From NCBI RefSeq assembly GCF_047948215.1, contig NC_134455.1, positions 349,120,491-349,184,490 of the forward strand: a stretch of DNA of 64,000 nucleotides, written 5' to 3'. Source of the DNA: Lycorma delicatula. Lineage: Eukaryota; Arthropoda; Insecta; Hemiptera; Fulgoridae. A program made the position numbers and the translations under genes. This document shows, in pieces, positions 11,401-22,957 of the stretch (position 1 is the first letter of the stretch; every line of letters starts with the position of its first letter). The notes below the pieces were generated by a model. It worked only from the letters and a program-made list of their open reading frames with translations, ran no database searches and had not been told where the DNA came from.

Positions 11401-12620
11401 ATAATGATATTAAATGAGAAAATATATGAATGTACATTTTTCAAATACACATTTTGAAATCTACAATATAACAAAGCCTGAAAACAAGAGAACATAAAAC
11501 ATGTTATTTTCAATTAGATACTTATAAACATAACATAATAAAAATAGTGTAACTGGAAAGCTGTTGCGTTACTGACATATTCTGTAATAATGAAAAATTA
11601 GCAATGAACAAATGTCCTTAACTTAGAAAAATAAATTACAACAATTCTTATTATTGGCACTGGCCTTTTCTGATTTATGAACAACAAACTTAGCATTAAA
11701 TAATTCAAACATGTAATTCTAGTTTAATGTAGAAAAAAGGCCACAATAATATTCTAGTACAAAAAGAGTTAATTACAAAAATCAAATTGAAATAAACAAA
11801 TATATAAATAGAGTTCATTTAGTAGTAAGCTTTCTTGAAAATATAAAATTACAAAGAAGTCCTAAAACATAACTGCACATCAGGAGTAATTTGCTTTAGG
11901 TTAATTTAAGAGCAGTATTATGAATACAGGATTAATCTCAGCGATTAATAAGTTACAAGATTGAATGATTACAATAACAACAAATTGTAATAATTAAGCA
12001 CATAAAATAGGCACCTGAACAATGACATAACCTTATATAAGCCACCTTTCGTGACTGCACTTAAGTGAATAAATGGTTTTTAAACCAAACTTGAAATTGA
12101 AATGCATAATGTACGATTAACTGATTGTTCCACAAATTTTACTGATAAAATAACTTTAACGTAATAAATAATGAAAATTGAACTTGCCTATAGAACACAA
12201 ATATTACCAAGAGACGAACTCGTGAATGAAGGTAAATGAATACATACAGTAATCCTGGGCGTAGTCCGCAGTGGTGTATCAGGAATACAGGGGTGAGACG
12301 TGGTTTAGAGGTTGAGCAGGACGTGGCGTCTCAAATATGTAGCAACGAGTTGGGAGAGATTCTGCATCGATGAAAATGTAATCAGCGGCTTGAGAAGATT
12401 CGGCATCGATAGAATTGGCAGTTTGTAGTGATTGACACACTATTAACAGAGATGTAATATACTGAAGTGGAAGATTAACTTAACAAAGAAACGAGGGAAA
12501 ACAAAACATAGAGATCGGTGAAATCATGAAACACTGACGAGTAGAACTAGAGAATATTTCGACAAAGAAATACTGCAACGTTTATAAGAGTATGAAGACG
12601 ACGAAAGTATTAACATTATA

Positions 12621-12637
12621 TGAGAGAGAGAGAGAGA
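12621..12637. repeat. (GA)n microsatellite
   Basis: Short uninterrupted GA run beginning TGAGAGAGAGAG. Confidence 0.9.
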
Positions 12638-12647
12638 ACATCGAAGC

Positions 12648-12673
12648 CTGGTCCTCCAAGGCTGGAGGACCAG
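12648..12673. repeat. Perfect 11-bp GC-rich hairpin, 4-nt loop
   Basis: CTGGTCCTCCA at 12648-12658 and TGGAGGACCAG at 12663-12673 pair exactly around AGGC. It sits just after the GA run. No T-run follows, so I do not call it a terminator. Confidence 0.85.
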
Positions 12674-12760
12674 TATCCGCATAATGTGAAAGTCAGGACT
12701 AGAATGAACAAAGCTGGCGTGGTGAGAAGTAGGGGAAGCGAACAAAGCAAAGGACAGAAG

Positions 12761-12785
12761 AGTGTGTGTGTGTGTGTGTGTGTGT
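12761..12785. repeat. (GT)n microsatellite
   Basis: About a dozen GT units in intronic DNA. Confidence 0.9.
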
Positions 12786-13361
12786 TGATAACAAGAGTAG
12801 TATCTTAGTGTTAGTACGAGAACGATTAGAGAAAACATGTGGAATTCGGGAACGAAGACATAACAAAAATAATTTACAAGCAAGCAGACCATTAAAGGAT
12901 TACGTAAGACTGATAAAAATAAATTTCTGAATACGCACAAGTTGAAGAAATGGCATTAGGGCAGACAAAGAGAAATAGACTTCTAGGAACTAAGACAATA
13001 TTGAAATTGGTGAGAACAAAAACACTTAAGAAAAATATATATATTAAGACTAAACAGCAATAAATAAAGTGTGATAGAAATAAGCTGACACCAGTATGAT
13101 GATGCAACAGTAAGTCAAACTGGAGCCTGAGAGAAATTGATATCGAAAACAAACCCAAACAACCTATTTTAAAATACACGTTTGATAAGCCTTAAAAAAT
13201 GCAAAATAAATTTACCAAGCCTGTAATAATTACAACACTCAACCATAACCTTGAATTCATTGGAATAAAACAACTTTACGCGTTGGCGTAAACACTACTT
13301 TATTAATGTTTATAATAAACAACTATCAAAACACAATAACAAAAAAAGATTCCTTACAACC

Positions 13362-13383
13362 AATATATATATATATATATATA
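13362..13383. repeat. (TA)n microsatellite
   Basis: Pure AT/TA run of about 11 units. Confidence 0.9.
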
Positions 13384-13693
13384 ATAAGACACAAAAGAGT
13401 GAAAAATATCCATAAGTACCAGATGTTTCAAAAATTTAAAAATATATAAAAATTTGTTTAGATATTTACAATTCAGTTGAGGTCTCATTTCATAGCAAAA
13501 CACATTAAGTTTTGATTCATGTAGTTCACTATTACCAAATTTGGCTACCATTGCTGTCAGTTTTGTTAAAAATTCACTGGTGTGGAACATGCTTGCTATA
13601 TGTTTTAGTTTCACAATTTGCAGCCAGCAACTGCAGTTCAATGTAATTTTCGTAGAGTGTGGTAAGAAGCCTATTAAGTATGCATACATATTT

Positions 13694-13973
13694 ACCTACA
13701 GGTTGGTCTAGTGGTGAACTTGTCATTGCAAATCAACTGATTTCGAAGTCGAGAGCTCTTTTCTTCAAATCGTAGTAAAGGCAGTTACTTTTATACTGAT
13801 TTGAATACTAGATCGTGGATACCGGTGTTGTTTGGTGGTTGGGTTTCAATTAACCACACATCTCAGGAATGATTGACCTGAGACTGTTCAAGACTACACT
13901 TCATTTACATGTGTACATTATCCTCATTCATCTTCTGAAGTAATACCTTACGGTGGGTGTGGAGGCTAAACAG
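13694..13973 (+). mobile_element. tRNA-derived SINE, copy 1
   Basis: A pol III A-box-like GGTTGGTCTAGTGGTGAAC sits at 13701-13719 and a B-box-like TTCAAATCG near 13764, the head of a tRNA-related SINE. The whole 280-bp unit, to GGAGGCTAAACAG near 13973, matches in reverse orientation the copy at 39285-39601. Shared landmarks include GATCGTG, CAATTAACYACACATCTC and CATTCATCYTCTGAAGTA. The 3' side runs straight into a transposase lacking its 5' end, so this copy lost its tail and flanking duplication. Confidence 0.85.
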
Positions 13974-15007
13974 AAAAGAAAGAATAGACGTATGTATAAA
14001 ATTTACGTTTGGTACCAAACCTTCGTTGAGACAGGTTATTCTCTTAAACATACAAAATCACCAGGACACCCACGCGTTCTTGAAACTGCTGTGGAACAAC
14101 TTAGAGAAAGCTTAGTTGGAAGAAATCAACTCGATGTGTGTCACGTGAGTCTGTTATTCCACAAACAATTGTTTGGCACATATAAACAATTGCACTTGAA
14201 GCCGTACAAACTAATCGTGGTTCAAGACGTTACAGATGTCGACAGAGTTACTCAGTTGCAATTTTGTGTAGTAATGATGGATAGAATTACAGACAACGCT
14301 AACATTTTAGACAATGTAATCTTTAGTGGCGAGTCAATGGTTCACATCAGTGGCAAGGTAAACACCCATAACTGCCAAATATGGAGTAGCAAAATCCTAC
14401 ATGAAACTTTACAACACATTCATGATAGACCTGAGGTCGTTGTTTTTTGTGCCCTATGCAAACAAACATTGTGTGACCTGTTCTTCTTCTAGGAGGCAAC
14501 CACAAATGGTATTGTTTGCCTTGACATGCTTCAAAATTTTCCAATTCCTCAGTTAGACGATGATGACTAAGATGGATGCTGTTACTATCAGCAAGTTGGA
14601 GCACCACCTCACTACCACCTAGAAGTCAAATTTCTTGGTCATGAAGGTACAATTGCATGGCCATCTTGCTCACCAGATTTGAGCCCGCTAGATTTTTTCT
14701 TGTGGGGGTTTCATTAAAAATTGGGTTTATGTACCACCTTTGCTTGCTGGTCTTGTTGAATTAAGACTTCGAATTAACACTAGTGTAGCTGCAGAGGTAA
14801 TGCCGGACTTGCTGGCCACAGACTGGAATGAAATCAACTTCAAGTGGGATGTATATCACCTTACAAATGGAAGTCATATCGAACCAAAGTAATTGGGTGA
14901 CAAACTTTGTGTTTTTCTATGAAATGAGACTTCAACTAAATCTGTAAGTTATCTATTTTTATCGCAATAAGCTTTTAAAGTTGTGAAGTCCTTTTTGAAT
15001 CACCCAG
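13974..15007 (+). mobile_element. Mariner-like (DUF4817-type) transposon, 5'-truncated
   Basis: The frame at 13980-14492 encodes a transposase segment: YKIYVWYQTF, SPGHPRVLETAVEQLRES, HLKPYKLIVVQDV, VIFSGESMVHISGKVN and FCALCKQTLCDLFFF. Frameshifted continuations include PSCSPDLSPLDFFLWGF near 14660-14710, normally the late catalytic motif, and a C-terminal 'NGSHIEPK' near 14870-14892. The right end GTGAAGTCC...TTGAATCACCCAG at about 14983-15007 is followed by TA. It resembles a mariner terminal repeat that would begin CTGGGTGATTC. No matching left end was found because the 5' part is missing at the SINE junction. Confidence 0.82.
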
Positions 15008-15009
15008 TA

Positions 15010-15420
15010 TTTATACACTAATAATATTGAAAAAATTACTAGAACTTAAAATAAAGAAAATTTAAACCAGCATACAAACATAATATTAACATAATAAAAT
15101 ATTTAAAAAACGGAAGTAATAAAAAAAGTAAATAATCTGTGTGGAATTTATAAAATTAAATATAATGATTGTGATGGAATTTATATAAGAAAAACAAATA
15201 GATCCTTTAAAACTAGATTTCTTGAACATTATAGGAATTATAAAAATAATAAATTAGGTTTATCTAATATGGCAGACCATTTGATAAACAATAAACATTC
15301 TGTTTCTGATAACACAAATTTAGAAATATTAGAAATTAATAAAGATGATATAAAATTAAAAATATTATATGTATTATAAACAAAATTTCAGTTTGATACA
15401 CCATCAGACAGTGTATGAGG
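15010..15420 (+). mobile_element. Penelope-like element, GIY-YIG endonuclease fragment
   Basis: The frame near 15143-15380 encodes GIYKIKYNDCDGIYIRKTNR followed by FKTRFLEHYRNYKNNK and MADHLINNKHSV. This is the GIY-YIG nuclease signature of Penelope-like elements (GIYQLxC...YIGQTGRSFKTRYKEH). The second motif reads IYIRKT instead of YIGQT. It is on the same strand as, and 4 kb downstream of, the Penelope RT fragment. It resumes immediately after the right end of a mariner-like element, so insertions probably split one Penelope copy. Confidence 0.82.
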
Positions 15421-16263
15421 GAGACTGTTTTGTAAATATAAATTGTAACAGATAGCAGCACTTTTGTAATAAATTAATTGGCAATTTTAATTTTAATATT
15501 ACAGTAATGAACAAACATTACACCATGTACATAGTTTGTTTTAGTATTTTTAATTTTTGAGATATATTCAAATGAAAAAACTCTCTTTTATAACATTTTT
15601 GTAAGAGTGTAAGGAAACGTGTAAGTCAATATTGCTGTACATAAAATTTACTAACTTAGAAAAAAAAATGTATATACATTTTTTCATTGTTAAATAATTA
15701 ATTTTTGATTTATTTAATTATTTGTGGTAAAATAAATAATCATAATTAAGTAAAATAATAAAATCGTAAATCATTTTTGGGTCATTTCTGACATTTGGTT
15801 TTCTCATAATATTGTCAATGCCCATTATGTAAAAATTATCTTAATGCCAAAAAAATCCTATTTTTAATAGGTGAAAATACCTATTAAATTTATAATATAT
15901 TTTTACACAATAAAAAACAAAAAGAGAATTAAAATGTTCATTTATTTAGTATCCTTTTTTAAAAACTAAAAATCTATTGTCAAGTGATTAGTGTTTTGTT
16001 CTTTGTTCAAATTACAAAATAAAAATACTATACAAATAACTGAAAACGCTTTAAAATGACTCTTGTTTCCTTACAGTATAAATGATTAATATAATCCAAT
16101 GATTCATATATTGCATTGATCTCTGTTTTGTCTGAAGCTCAGCAGAAGAATTTTGATTATGATTGGTCTGTTAATGTATAAATAAAAAAAGAATTACAGC
16201 TAAGAGGGTATGGCAGAGTTATAGTTGTTAGAAGTTTTATAAGACAGTGTTGTTTTAATTATA

Positions 16264-17544
16264 CAGGTGGCACAGGGAAACTGGAAATTTTGAAAGTAGT
16301 AGTGGCAGCCTTGAGAAATTGGTAGAAAGATGGGAGTGCCATCTTTCTGCACACAACTACCTGCCATTTAGTAATCATGGATCAGTGGGTCGTTACACAA
16401 TGTGCATTTGCCGTGAAGGCATTTATTTTATAAAAATGGTGACAATGTGACTGCTGTTCAACGAGAATGCCAATGTCATTACAATTTAGGATGACATGGT
16501 TGTGTTCAATCTTGCTACGCCATCAAGGGTTGAGAATTTTGAGGAGATGGGTTCAGTTCTAAAAAAGAAACCACAAGAGGTCAATGAACCCCAGAAGAAT
16601 TGAAGCAGTTTGCAAGTGGAAGAAGCCCACGATAATCGGCAAGGAAACACGCTACAGTATTTGAACCTAAACTGAACATCCATCTGTCGAATACTCCACA
16701 GTGATTTGAAGTTTCACCCTTACAAAATTCAAGTTGTACAGGAACTGAAACCATCAGACTATGTGGTGCGACAACAATTTTGTGATAAAGTGATTGAAAA
16801 GATTAATGACGTTCCTAATTTTGTTGATAACCTTTTCATGTCAGATGAGGCTCATTTCCATATCAGTGGGTATGTAAGCAAACAGAATTGTAGTTATTGG
16901 GTGGCTGAAAACCCTTGTCAATTGCATGAACAAAATACACAGCCAAAATATTAAAGTTTGGCATGCCGTAAACACAAGGTGTGATTGGGCTTTAGTTCTT
17001 TGAGGATGAGATAGGGAATGCGATGACCGTAACGTCTGTATGATATGTTTGAAACTATGCTGTATTATATCTTCATAATCCTTTGTTTTAGCAAGATGGG
17101 CTGTGGCTCCATCTGCCAGAGTGTCGATGGCAGCCATTTGATAGCTCTTTGATAACCATGTAATTTCACGGTTTGGTGACATTCATTGGCCCCTAAGATT
17201 TTTCTGTGAATTTTTCTTGTGGGACCACCTCAAAAATAAAGTGTACTCCACTTGCTCAACAAAAATTGCTGTGTTGAAAACAAACATTCGAGAAGAAATC
17301 GCTGTTATTCCCATGGAAGTATTTCAAAGTGCTATGCAAAATCTCAGCATTCACTTCCAGGATGCATAAATTCAAATGGCCATCATCATCTTATGGACAT
17401 TATTTTTAGAAATTGAAATTTTTTGTGTTGGGATATGTAATGACATGCAATTTACTTTTTATTTTCAACAATAAAACTTGTAAATTCATTATTTTATGTT
17501 TGTGAGATTTACTTCAAAATTCCCTGTTTCCTTGTGCCACACTA
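16264..17544 (+). mobile_element. Mariner-like (DUF4817-type) transposon with both ends
   Basis: The left end CAGGTGGCACAGGGAAAC (from 16264) and the right end, reverse complement of AGTGTGGCACAAGGAAAC, give matching inverted repeats extending through GGAAATTTTGAA. TA precedes the left end. Inside, 16706-16954 encodes KFHPYKIQVVQELKPSDYV, VDNLFMSDEAHFHISGYV and CSYWVAENPCQLHE, typical of this transposase group. Later frames near 17180-17400 carry a degraded WDHLKNKVY-like block and C-terminus. Multiple frameshifts make it inactive. A 10-bp hairpin (16324-16348) lies in its 5' part. Confidence 0.85.
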
Positions 17545-18006
17545 TGTCAAATCTTTATTTTATCTGTTGATACATATAACAGTTGAATACAGTGCTCGAT
17601 CAAGATGTTCTTGGTGCAGGTTTTGAGATCTGCTGAGTAGTTTTTGATGCTAAAAGAAATAATCCTTTTGTAATACATTGTAAAGTATTATAAATGAACG
17701 TTTGTAATAAATGAATTCTTTGGAATTTCTGAGTAAGAAATTTTGTTACTTAATCTTTTAATTGGGTTTAAAAGAAAAATTTTCTTTTGTTAAAATTATA
17801 GTACTTTAAATACATTATTCACTGCTTGCAGAACTGTATAAATTAATGAAAAGGACTAAATACATAAAATTTTAATGGGAAAAATGTTAAATGATTACCC
17901 TTTAGTTTTTTGGCTCGAGAATAGAGAATTTCTTCTGTTAATTTTATGTTGTACTTATAAATGTTTTAATCAATTTGATTTTAATTTATGTTTCATTCTT
18001 ATACAG

Positions 18007-18191
18007 GACCAAAAGTACCGGTGCTCAGCCGAGAAGAAAGTAATGCTGAAAAATTGCTGAGTGTTCCACAGTTGGCAAATCTACCTGGGCCTTTATTCCA
18101 TTCATCTGATTCGGTTCAGTTAACAGAATCTGAAACCGAATATGTTGTGCGGTGTTTTAAACATACTTTCCCGCAGCATCTTGTTCTACAG
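18007..18191 (+). CDS. COPG: Gamma-COP, start of appendage domain
   Basis: Two bases complete the split glycine, then 61 codons follow (PKVPVLSREESNAEKL... to ...HTFPQHLVLQ). The LTESETEYVVRCFKHTF motif marks the beginning of the gamma-COP appendage beta-sandwich and is nearly invariant in animals. The preceding residues form the variable linker. The acceptor is TTATACAG and the donor is CAG|GTTGGT. Open frame extends upstream from 17988 but it reads intron; the phase match with 8829 fixes the boundary. Confidence 0.96.
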
Positions 18192-20092
18192 GTTGGTAGC
18201 GGTTTATTTTAGAACTTATTTAGATGTGTTTTTTTTATTTTTATTCTGATCGATGTGAAGTCAAAAGTTATTTCACCAATTTATCTGATGATATTGTTAA
18301 ATTGCAGTAATTGATAAACTAAGTTTATGAGGTTTTTTTTTGTATTGATGGATTTACTGTTAATAAACCAGAGAAAAATGTCTAAAGCACTTTAATAAAT
18401 TTACTATAACTTTGTACACAGACAAATGCAACTACAGTTTTCTTGAAGGTTGTAATGCACCTTGGTGTGAACATCTTCACATATTTGACAGTTTTTATTA
18501 TCTTTTGGATTAAATATACTGAACAAAACTGCTGGATTTTATATTACCATACGTTGCTGAAATTTTTTTGGAAGTAAGGAAGTGTAGAAGTCTAAAACAG
18601 AGATGTATATGTGCTTAAGCACTGCCCTGAAAATGCTTTCTGTATTATGTTCATTTTTTTAAAATTGCATAGTGTATTATAAGGTGCTATCTAAACGTTA
18701 TTGAGTTTAACACTACACACATCGTATATCTGGATCTTATTTTCCACCGTCATCTTTAAAGTAGTCCTTGTAGAGCTCAGATATTGATCCCAGCTTTTCT
18801 TCCATGAGTGGATTGCATCCTGAAAGTATTGAAAGGTTGTATATTCATCACTACTTCTGAGTTTGTTTGAATTTCTTCTTTAATGTCAAATCTTCATCCC
18901 TTCAACTTGGGAAAGAGAAAGAAGTTGCATGGAGATAAACCAGGCAAATATTATGGAGAAGGAACAATCACTGTATTGTTTTCAACAAAAAATGCTGTTT
19001 TATGAAAGCAGTATGTGTCTTCTAGATGTTTTGGTGAATCCATTCATCCCTGCACTCCTTCTCAATACATTTTCTTCTCATGCTCTCCCTTAGCCATCTT
19101 AGGGCAGCACATTAGAATTTTCATTAGTTGGTCTGACCAGAAGGATGTTACTCTTTGTGGATAATTCCATCAGTATTGAAGGATGAAATCAATAAGGATT
19201 GGGGTTTGCTCTTGACTTCAAAGGCTTTCTTTAGACAAAATGATGATGAGCTCTTTCAGTATAATGATTGGTACTTAGTTTTGTGTCATATCCCATAAAC
19301 TCTGTTTACTGAGAAAGGAAATATGGGTCATTTCAAAGGATTTCTTTCATTTTACTGCGAATATTTAGGTGATACTATTTCTGTACATCACTCAGCAGTC
19401 GTGGCATGAACTTTGTAGCAATCCTTCTCAAATTATATTCTTATGATAACATATGCTGATGTATGCTACACAGTAGGTCCACGATGTTACGGATGTCAAT
19501 TGTCTGTCTATGATCTTTCACCATTACATTCCATACAGTAATGACAATTCTTATTTAATGTTAGTAGATGGTCATCCAATATGTTCATCATCATCATCAA
19601 TAGTTTAACCATTTTTAAAATGTTTAATTCAATTATACATTTGTGTCTGGCCTAAAACATTGTTATTAAATGTGGCCAGTAACATTTTGTGGATCTCTGT
19701 TGCTATTTTACCAAGTTTAAAATAGAAGTTGATATAGATGATACACATTCTCTCAGATAAGTCATTGCAAAAGCATAACATACATATAGCAAACAAAATA
19801 ATAATGGTAGTAAACATAACAATGGAAGATTGTCTGCCAAGAATATATTCACTTGATGCATTATGTTACTAGTACAACTGTGCTTGATTGTGTTAGTGCT
19901 CATTCATGTTAAATACAATCATAACTTTTTGGTAACACTATTTTGTGTGTTTTTTGTTCTAATTTCATTTTTGCATATTGTCTTTCTTAAATTATATTAT
20001 TTAAGAAAAAATATAACTTATTTTTTCTAAAATATTTTCAGTAGAAGGATTTATTTTGAGGAATTTGCTATATATGTATTTTTCTGTTACAG
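18192..20092 (+). other. COPG: Gamma-COP intron (1.9 kb) with a minus-strand mariner relic
   Basis: Contains a decayed SETMAR-type mariner at about 18700-19560. The remainder (18192-18690 and 19620-20092) is AT-rich and unrecognised. Confidence 0.8.
18700..19560 (-). mobile_element. Decayed SETMAR-type mariner
   Basis: Read on the minus strand, 18930-18730 gives a diverged 'W(K/Q)KSWDQYL...YFKDD' block, the usual C-terminal 'WKKRWxKCI...YFEGD' of mariner transposases. Upstream sequence on that strand gives scattered diverged blocks in several frames. The terminal repeats could not be fixed and the copy is heavily broken. Confidence 0.5.
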
Positions 20093-20271
20093 TTTGAGTG
20101 TTTAAATACACTTAGTGATCAGCTTTTAGAGAATGTTAGAGTTCAGCTAGAACCAAGTGCCGGATTTGAAATAGTTAAAGAAATTTCATGCCCTCACCTT
20201 CAGTATGGAGAAACTGGCAATACTTATGTTGTTCTCAAATTCCCAGATGCTCTTGATGCAACAATAGGCAC
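20093..20271 (+). CDS. COPG: Gamma-COP, appendage beta-sandwich exon
   Basis: Encodes FECLNTLSDQLLENVRVQLEP, then EIVKEISCPHLQYGETGNTYVVLKFPDALDATIG. This corresponds to the vertebrate FDCTNTLNDQTLENVTVQMEP region. The acceptor is CTGTTACAG before 20093. The donor is ambiguous. A canonical GT lies at 20272-20273 (GGCAC|GTTATT) and pairs with an acceptor ending at 22957. A GC donor at 20268-20269 (ATAG|GCACGT) pairs with one ending at 22953. Both give 12-residue junctions of identical length (ATIGTCGATLKF or [12 protein letters not shown]). I give the GT-AG version because the threonine aligns with vertebrate ACTFSCMMKF. Confidence 0.92.
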
Positions 20272-20429
20272 GTTATTATTAATTTTATATTTATTGTGAT
20301 ATTTAGTTTAATTCAGTTATTGAGTGTAATTTTACTGTTGATTGTTTTTTTAAGTGATTAATTTACTTATAAATTTTCCAAGAACCATAATGTATCCGAG
20401 TTAATGTGAAAAGCAATCTTTTAGCATAC

Positions 20430-20840
20430 ACTTATAAGGGATGGCTAGAAAGTAATGTGCACACTCATTTGTAACTTGCAAATGGAAAGATATTATTGAA
20501 GAAAAAAATCACTACGCACTTGTTTTATTGGCTCCAAAAGTTAATCTTCACTTTTCAGTGTGGTCACAAATCACAGGTGTACATTTCTCCCAGTGGTGAA
20601 CCAGTTGGTTCATCCATTAATGAAAAATGCCAGTAGTTTTTTATAGTCTGTGAGGTCACAGACTATGAAATTACATAGATAGTCACATTTCCATCTGTAG
20701 TGAAATAAATTCTCTTAAGTTACCTCTTCAAGTATGGGAAAAAGTAAAAATTGGGTAGTTTGGAATGATTTGAAGTTTAATTTCACAAGAGCCTTGAGTA
20801 AACTTGCAGTATGTTTGTTGTTGTGTTGCAGGATTATTGG
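20430..20840 (-). mobile_element. Mariner fragment, C-terminal part
   Basis: The segment reads like the relic at 47110-47500. Shared features are ACATTTCTCCCA near 20582 and 47183, and a conserved order of SxxINGxxxFF-like minus-strand blocks around CTTCAAGTATGGGAAAAAGT near 20727 and CTTTAATTGCGGAAAGAAGT near 47310 (encoding HFFPxLK). The left edge AAGGGATGGCTAGAAAGTAATG looks like a mariner terminus. The internal hairpin at 20643-20666 has perfect 11-bp arms. Confidence 0.6.
20643..20666. repeat. Perfect 11-bp hairpin, 2-nt loop
   Basis: ATAGTCTGTGA at 20643-20653 and TCACAGACTAT at 20656-20666, inside a mariner relic. Confidence 0.85.
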
Positions 20841-21018
20841 GTTAGTGGATTTTTTAACACGTTTAGATTAAGACAACCATCAATTGTTTTTAACATATCT
20901 ACTTATTACGTATTCTTAATCAGTGTAAACGAATTCTGTTAACCTTTTACGTTATTAAAAATTTAATCTCTTCATGTTATTTTAAATGCATTGACATAGC
21001 AGGTACACTCAACTTGAT

Positions 21019-21138
21019 GGAAAATGCTACTGACAAAGGAGTGAACAAAATCCAATGAAACTATATTCTTGTAGTGGGGGAAATTGCTACTGACAAAGCA
21101 GTGAACAAAATCCAATGAAACTATATTCTTGTAGTGGG
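21019..21138. repeat. Two-copy 60-bp tandem duplication
   Basis: TGCTACTGACAAAG and the following sequence through TTCTTGTAGTGGG recur exactly 60 bp apart, with only a few substitutions. This is a recent local duplication. Confidence 0.92.
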
Positions 21139-21669
21139 AGAATGTTGATAAAAGATGGCAGTATGTGTTCTTTATGTTTTGTTCTCCCATTTTATATATG
21201 ACTGTTTGATACTTACTTATCGGTCACCCTTTGCAATTCTTGTAAATTTAATAATTTGCAATAATTGACAGCATAATATATATATAATTTGTAATAATTT
21301 CAGCATTTTAATATAACATTGATGTAGTTCAGCATTTAATATAAATATATTAAAGATATTTATATATTTGTATTAAAGTATGTAATTACACTATTATGTA
21401 TTATGTACAATAGCACCATTCTGCTCTTTAGAAATACTGAAAAAATTTGTGAAAAAATTGTGTGTGCTTTCAACAGTTTCATGATCAGCAGCGTAGTTGT
21501 GTTCACTTGGATTGGCAGCAAGGCATAATTTATTGTAATGTTTCAGTTTTGTGGAAAAGTGATTTTTCTTGATTTTTTATATCACCCTTAGGTTATTTAT
21601 TTCAATTTCAAAATTTACGAGATTTATCAAGACTTATACAATAACTCACTTTTATCTACGTATATATGT

Positions 21670-22600
21670 GTAAACAATTCTAATGTTTGTCCCCCATCAA
21701 TATAGTCCTCACTTGCACTTATTTATGCAGTCTTGTTTTCCACTGGACAGAGGTGTTGAGCAGATCAGTTTCTGTCAACTAACACATCTGTCCTTTTCTA
21801 CCTAATTGTGTTCCTTAAAAACCAAATTCACTTTAGGGGAAAGAAAATAGCCCATGTTTTCAAATCTGGAAAATATGAAGGATGACTTAGTGTATTAATG
21901 TGTTTGTTGGCCAAAAACTGCTTTACAGAAAGTGTTACGTGAACAAATCCATTTTCCTGATGAAGAATGAAACATAGCTTTGCCAGAACTTCCTTATAAT
22001 AATTCCGGTTCAGTGTTGCACATTTTGCAACTCATTCTTCCAAAAGTACAGTGAGGAATTACAGTTTCAAAACAGTGAGCATGGATTTTGAATTTGGTCT
22101 CAATTTACCAAGCTTTTTACATTTTTTTTGGCGACGATTGTGTTTTTACCCAACCATTTTGTCTCAGGATCGTTCTGGAAGGGCCAGGTTCCATCACTAT
22201 TGATAATTTTTTTGAAAAAGGTTGGGGTGGGTATCTAGCTACTGCCACATGTCAGTACAAATTTCCTTGCGTTCTTTTTGATCCAGTGTGAGAATCCTAC
22301 AGACCGTCTCTGCAAAAACCTTTTTCGTGGTGAAATATTCATGCAGGGTCTTTGTCAGTGTTCACAGCTTTAGTTATCATTCAGATATTCAGTCTGCAGT
22401 ATTCTCGAACAGTTGGCTATTTTTTTTCATTTTTGCTGTTTCTTCAATTTGAACATTATCCAGAACATTCATCACTTTCCATTTGATGCTTTTTGATGAA
22501 TCTTTTGTGCTGCTCAAACATGCATGCATGAAAAATACATCTTCCCCATTAGTCTCAGTAGGCATTTAAAACCATTACATTGGTGTTTTGTCCAGTTTTA
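21670..22600 (-). mobile_element. Decayed Tc1/mariner-type relic
   Basis: The plus-strand text has the look of a reverse-complemented transposase seen in related relics: short alternating open stretches on the minus strand, and CCCCCATCAATATAGTCCTCACTTGCAC near 21690, which would encode a diverged HPxYS-type catalytic block. No intact domain or termini could be established, so the assignment is tentative. Confidence 0.35.
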
Positions 22601-22957
22601 CTAAAATTTTCATATTGACACTTAATTCAATTTTTAAAGTTGGGCATTATTCTGTCACACAATAGAAAACTTGTGTAATAAATGAACTGTACAACTGAAT
22701 TTCAAGAGAAGTGTTGTTTGTTATGCAGGTTAAGACATGCATTCAAGGTCTTTATTAGAGAGCTCACAATTAGTTCTCACTGCTTCATGTAAGCAGTAGG
22801 AACACTGTCTCATTATTTGATCAACACATCTCATATAGTTTTAATTTATACTGTGTTTATGGTGATAACATATGCTGTATCAAAATAGAAATTAGATATA
22901 GAAAAATAAATATGGTGAGTGTTAATACTTATTTGCTGAATAAATTTTTTCAGGTAG

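Larger units (their letters stand above)
8830..18006 (+). other. COPG: Gamma-COP intron (9.2 kb), transposon-dense
   Basis: The largest visible gamma-COP intron. It holds a strong foldback (about 9520-9965) inside a diverged repeat, a Penelope-like element split by later insertions (10700-11400 and 15010-15420), microsatellites, a SINE (13694-13973) and two mariner-type elements (about 13974-15007 and 16264-17544). I recognise nothing specific in 8830-9230, 11400-12600, 12800-13680, 15430-16260 or 17550-18000. Confidence 0.85.
20272..22957 (+). other. COPG: Gamma-COP intron (2.7 kb)
   Basis: Carries a minus-strand mariner relic at 20430-20840, a 60-bp tandem duplication at 21019-21138 and another minus-strand mariner-type relic at about 21670-22600. 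The stretch 21140-21650 is AT-rich, with TATATA runs and nothing recognisable. Confidence 0.8.

Noticed and set aside
12524..12940. A 138-codon open frame on the minus strand
   Set aside because: Translation is dominated by microsatellite-derived repeats (HTHTHTHT, LSLSLS), shows no domain, and overlaps (GT)n and (GA)n tracts.
13354..13689. A 111-codon minus-strand open frame
   Set aside because: Starts inside a (TA)n tract, has no recognised domain and no splice context. It may be part of an old element, but nothing supports a gene.
13701..13770. A functional tRNA gene
   Set aside because: Only A- and B-box-like motifs match. No cloverleaf arms or anticodon stem form, and the sequence repeats at 39.5 kb as a SINE.
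17875..18060. Coding sequence beginning at 17875 or 17988
   Set aside because: These open stretches read through the intron. The phase match with 8829 and the splice acceptor at 18006 fix the exon start at 18007.
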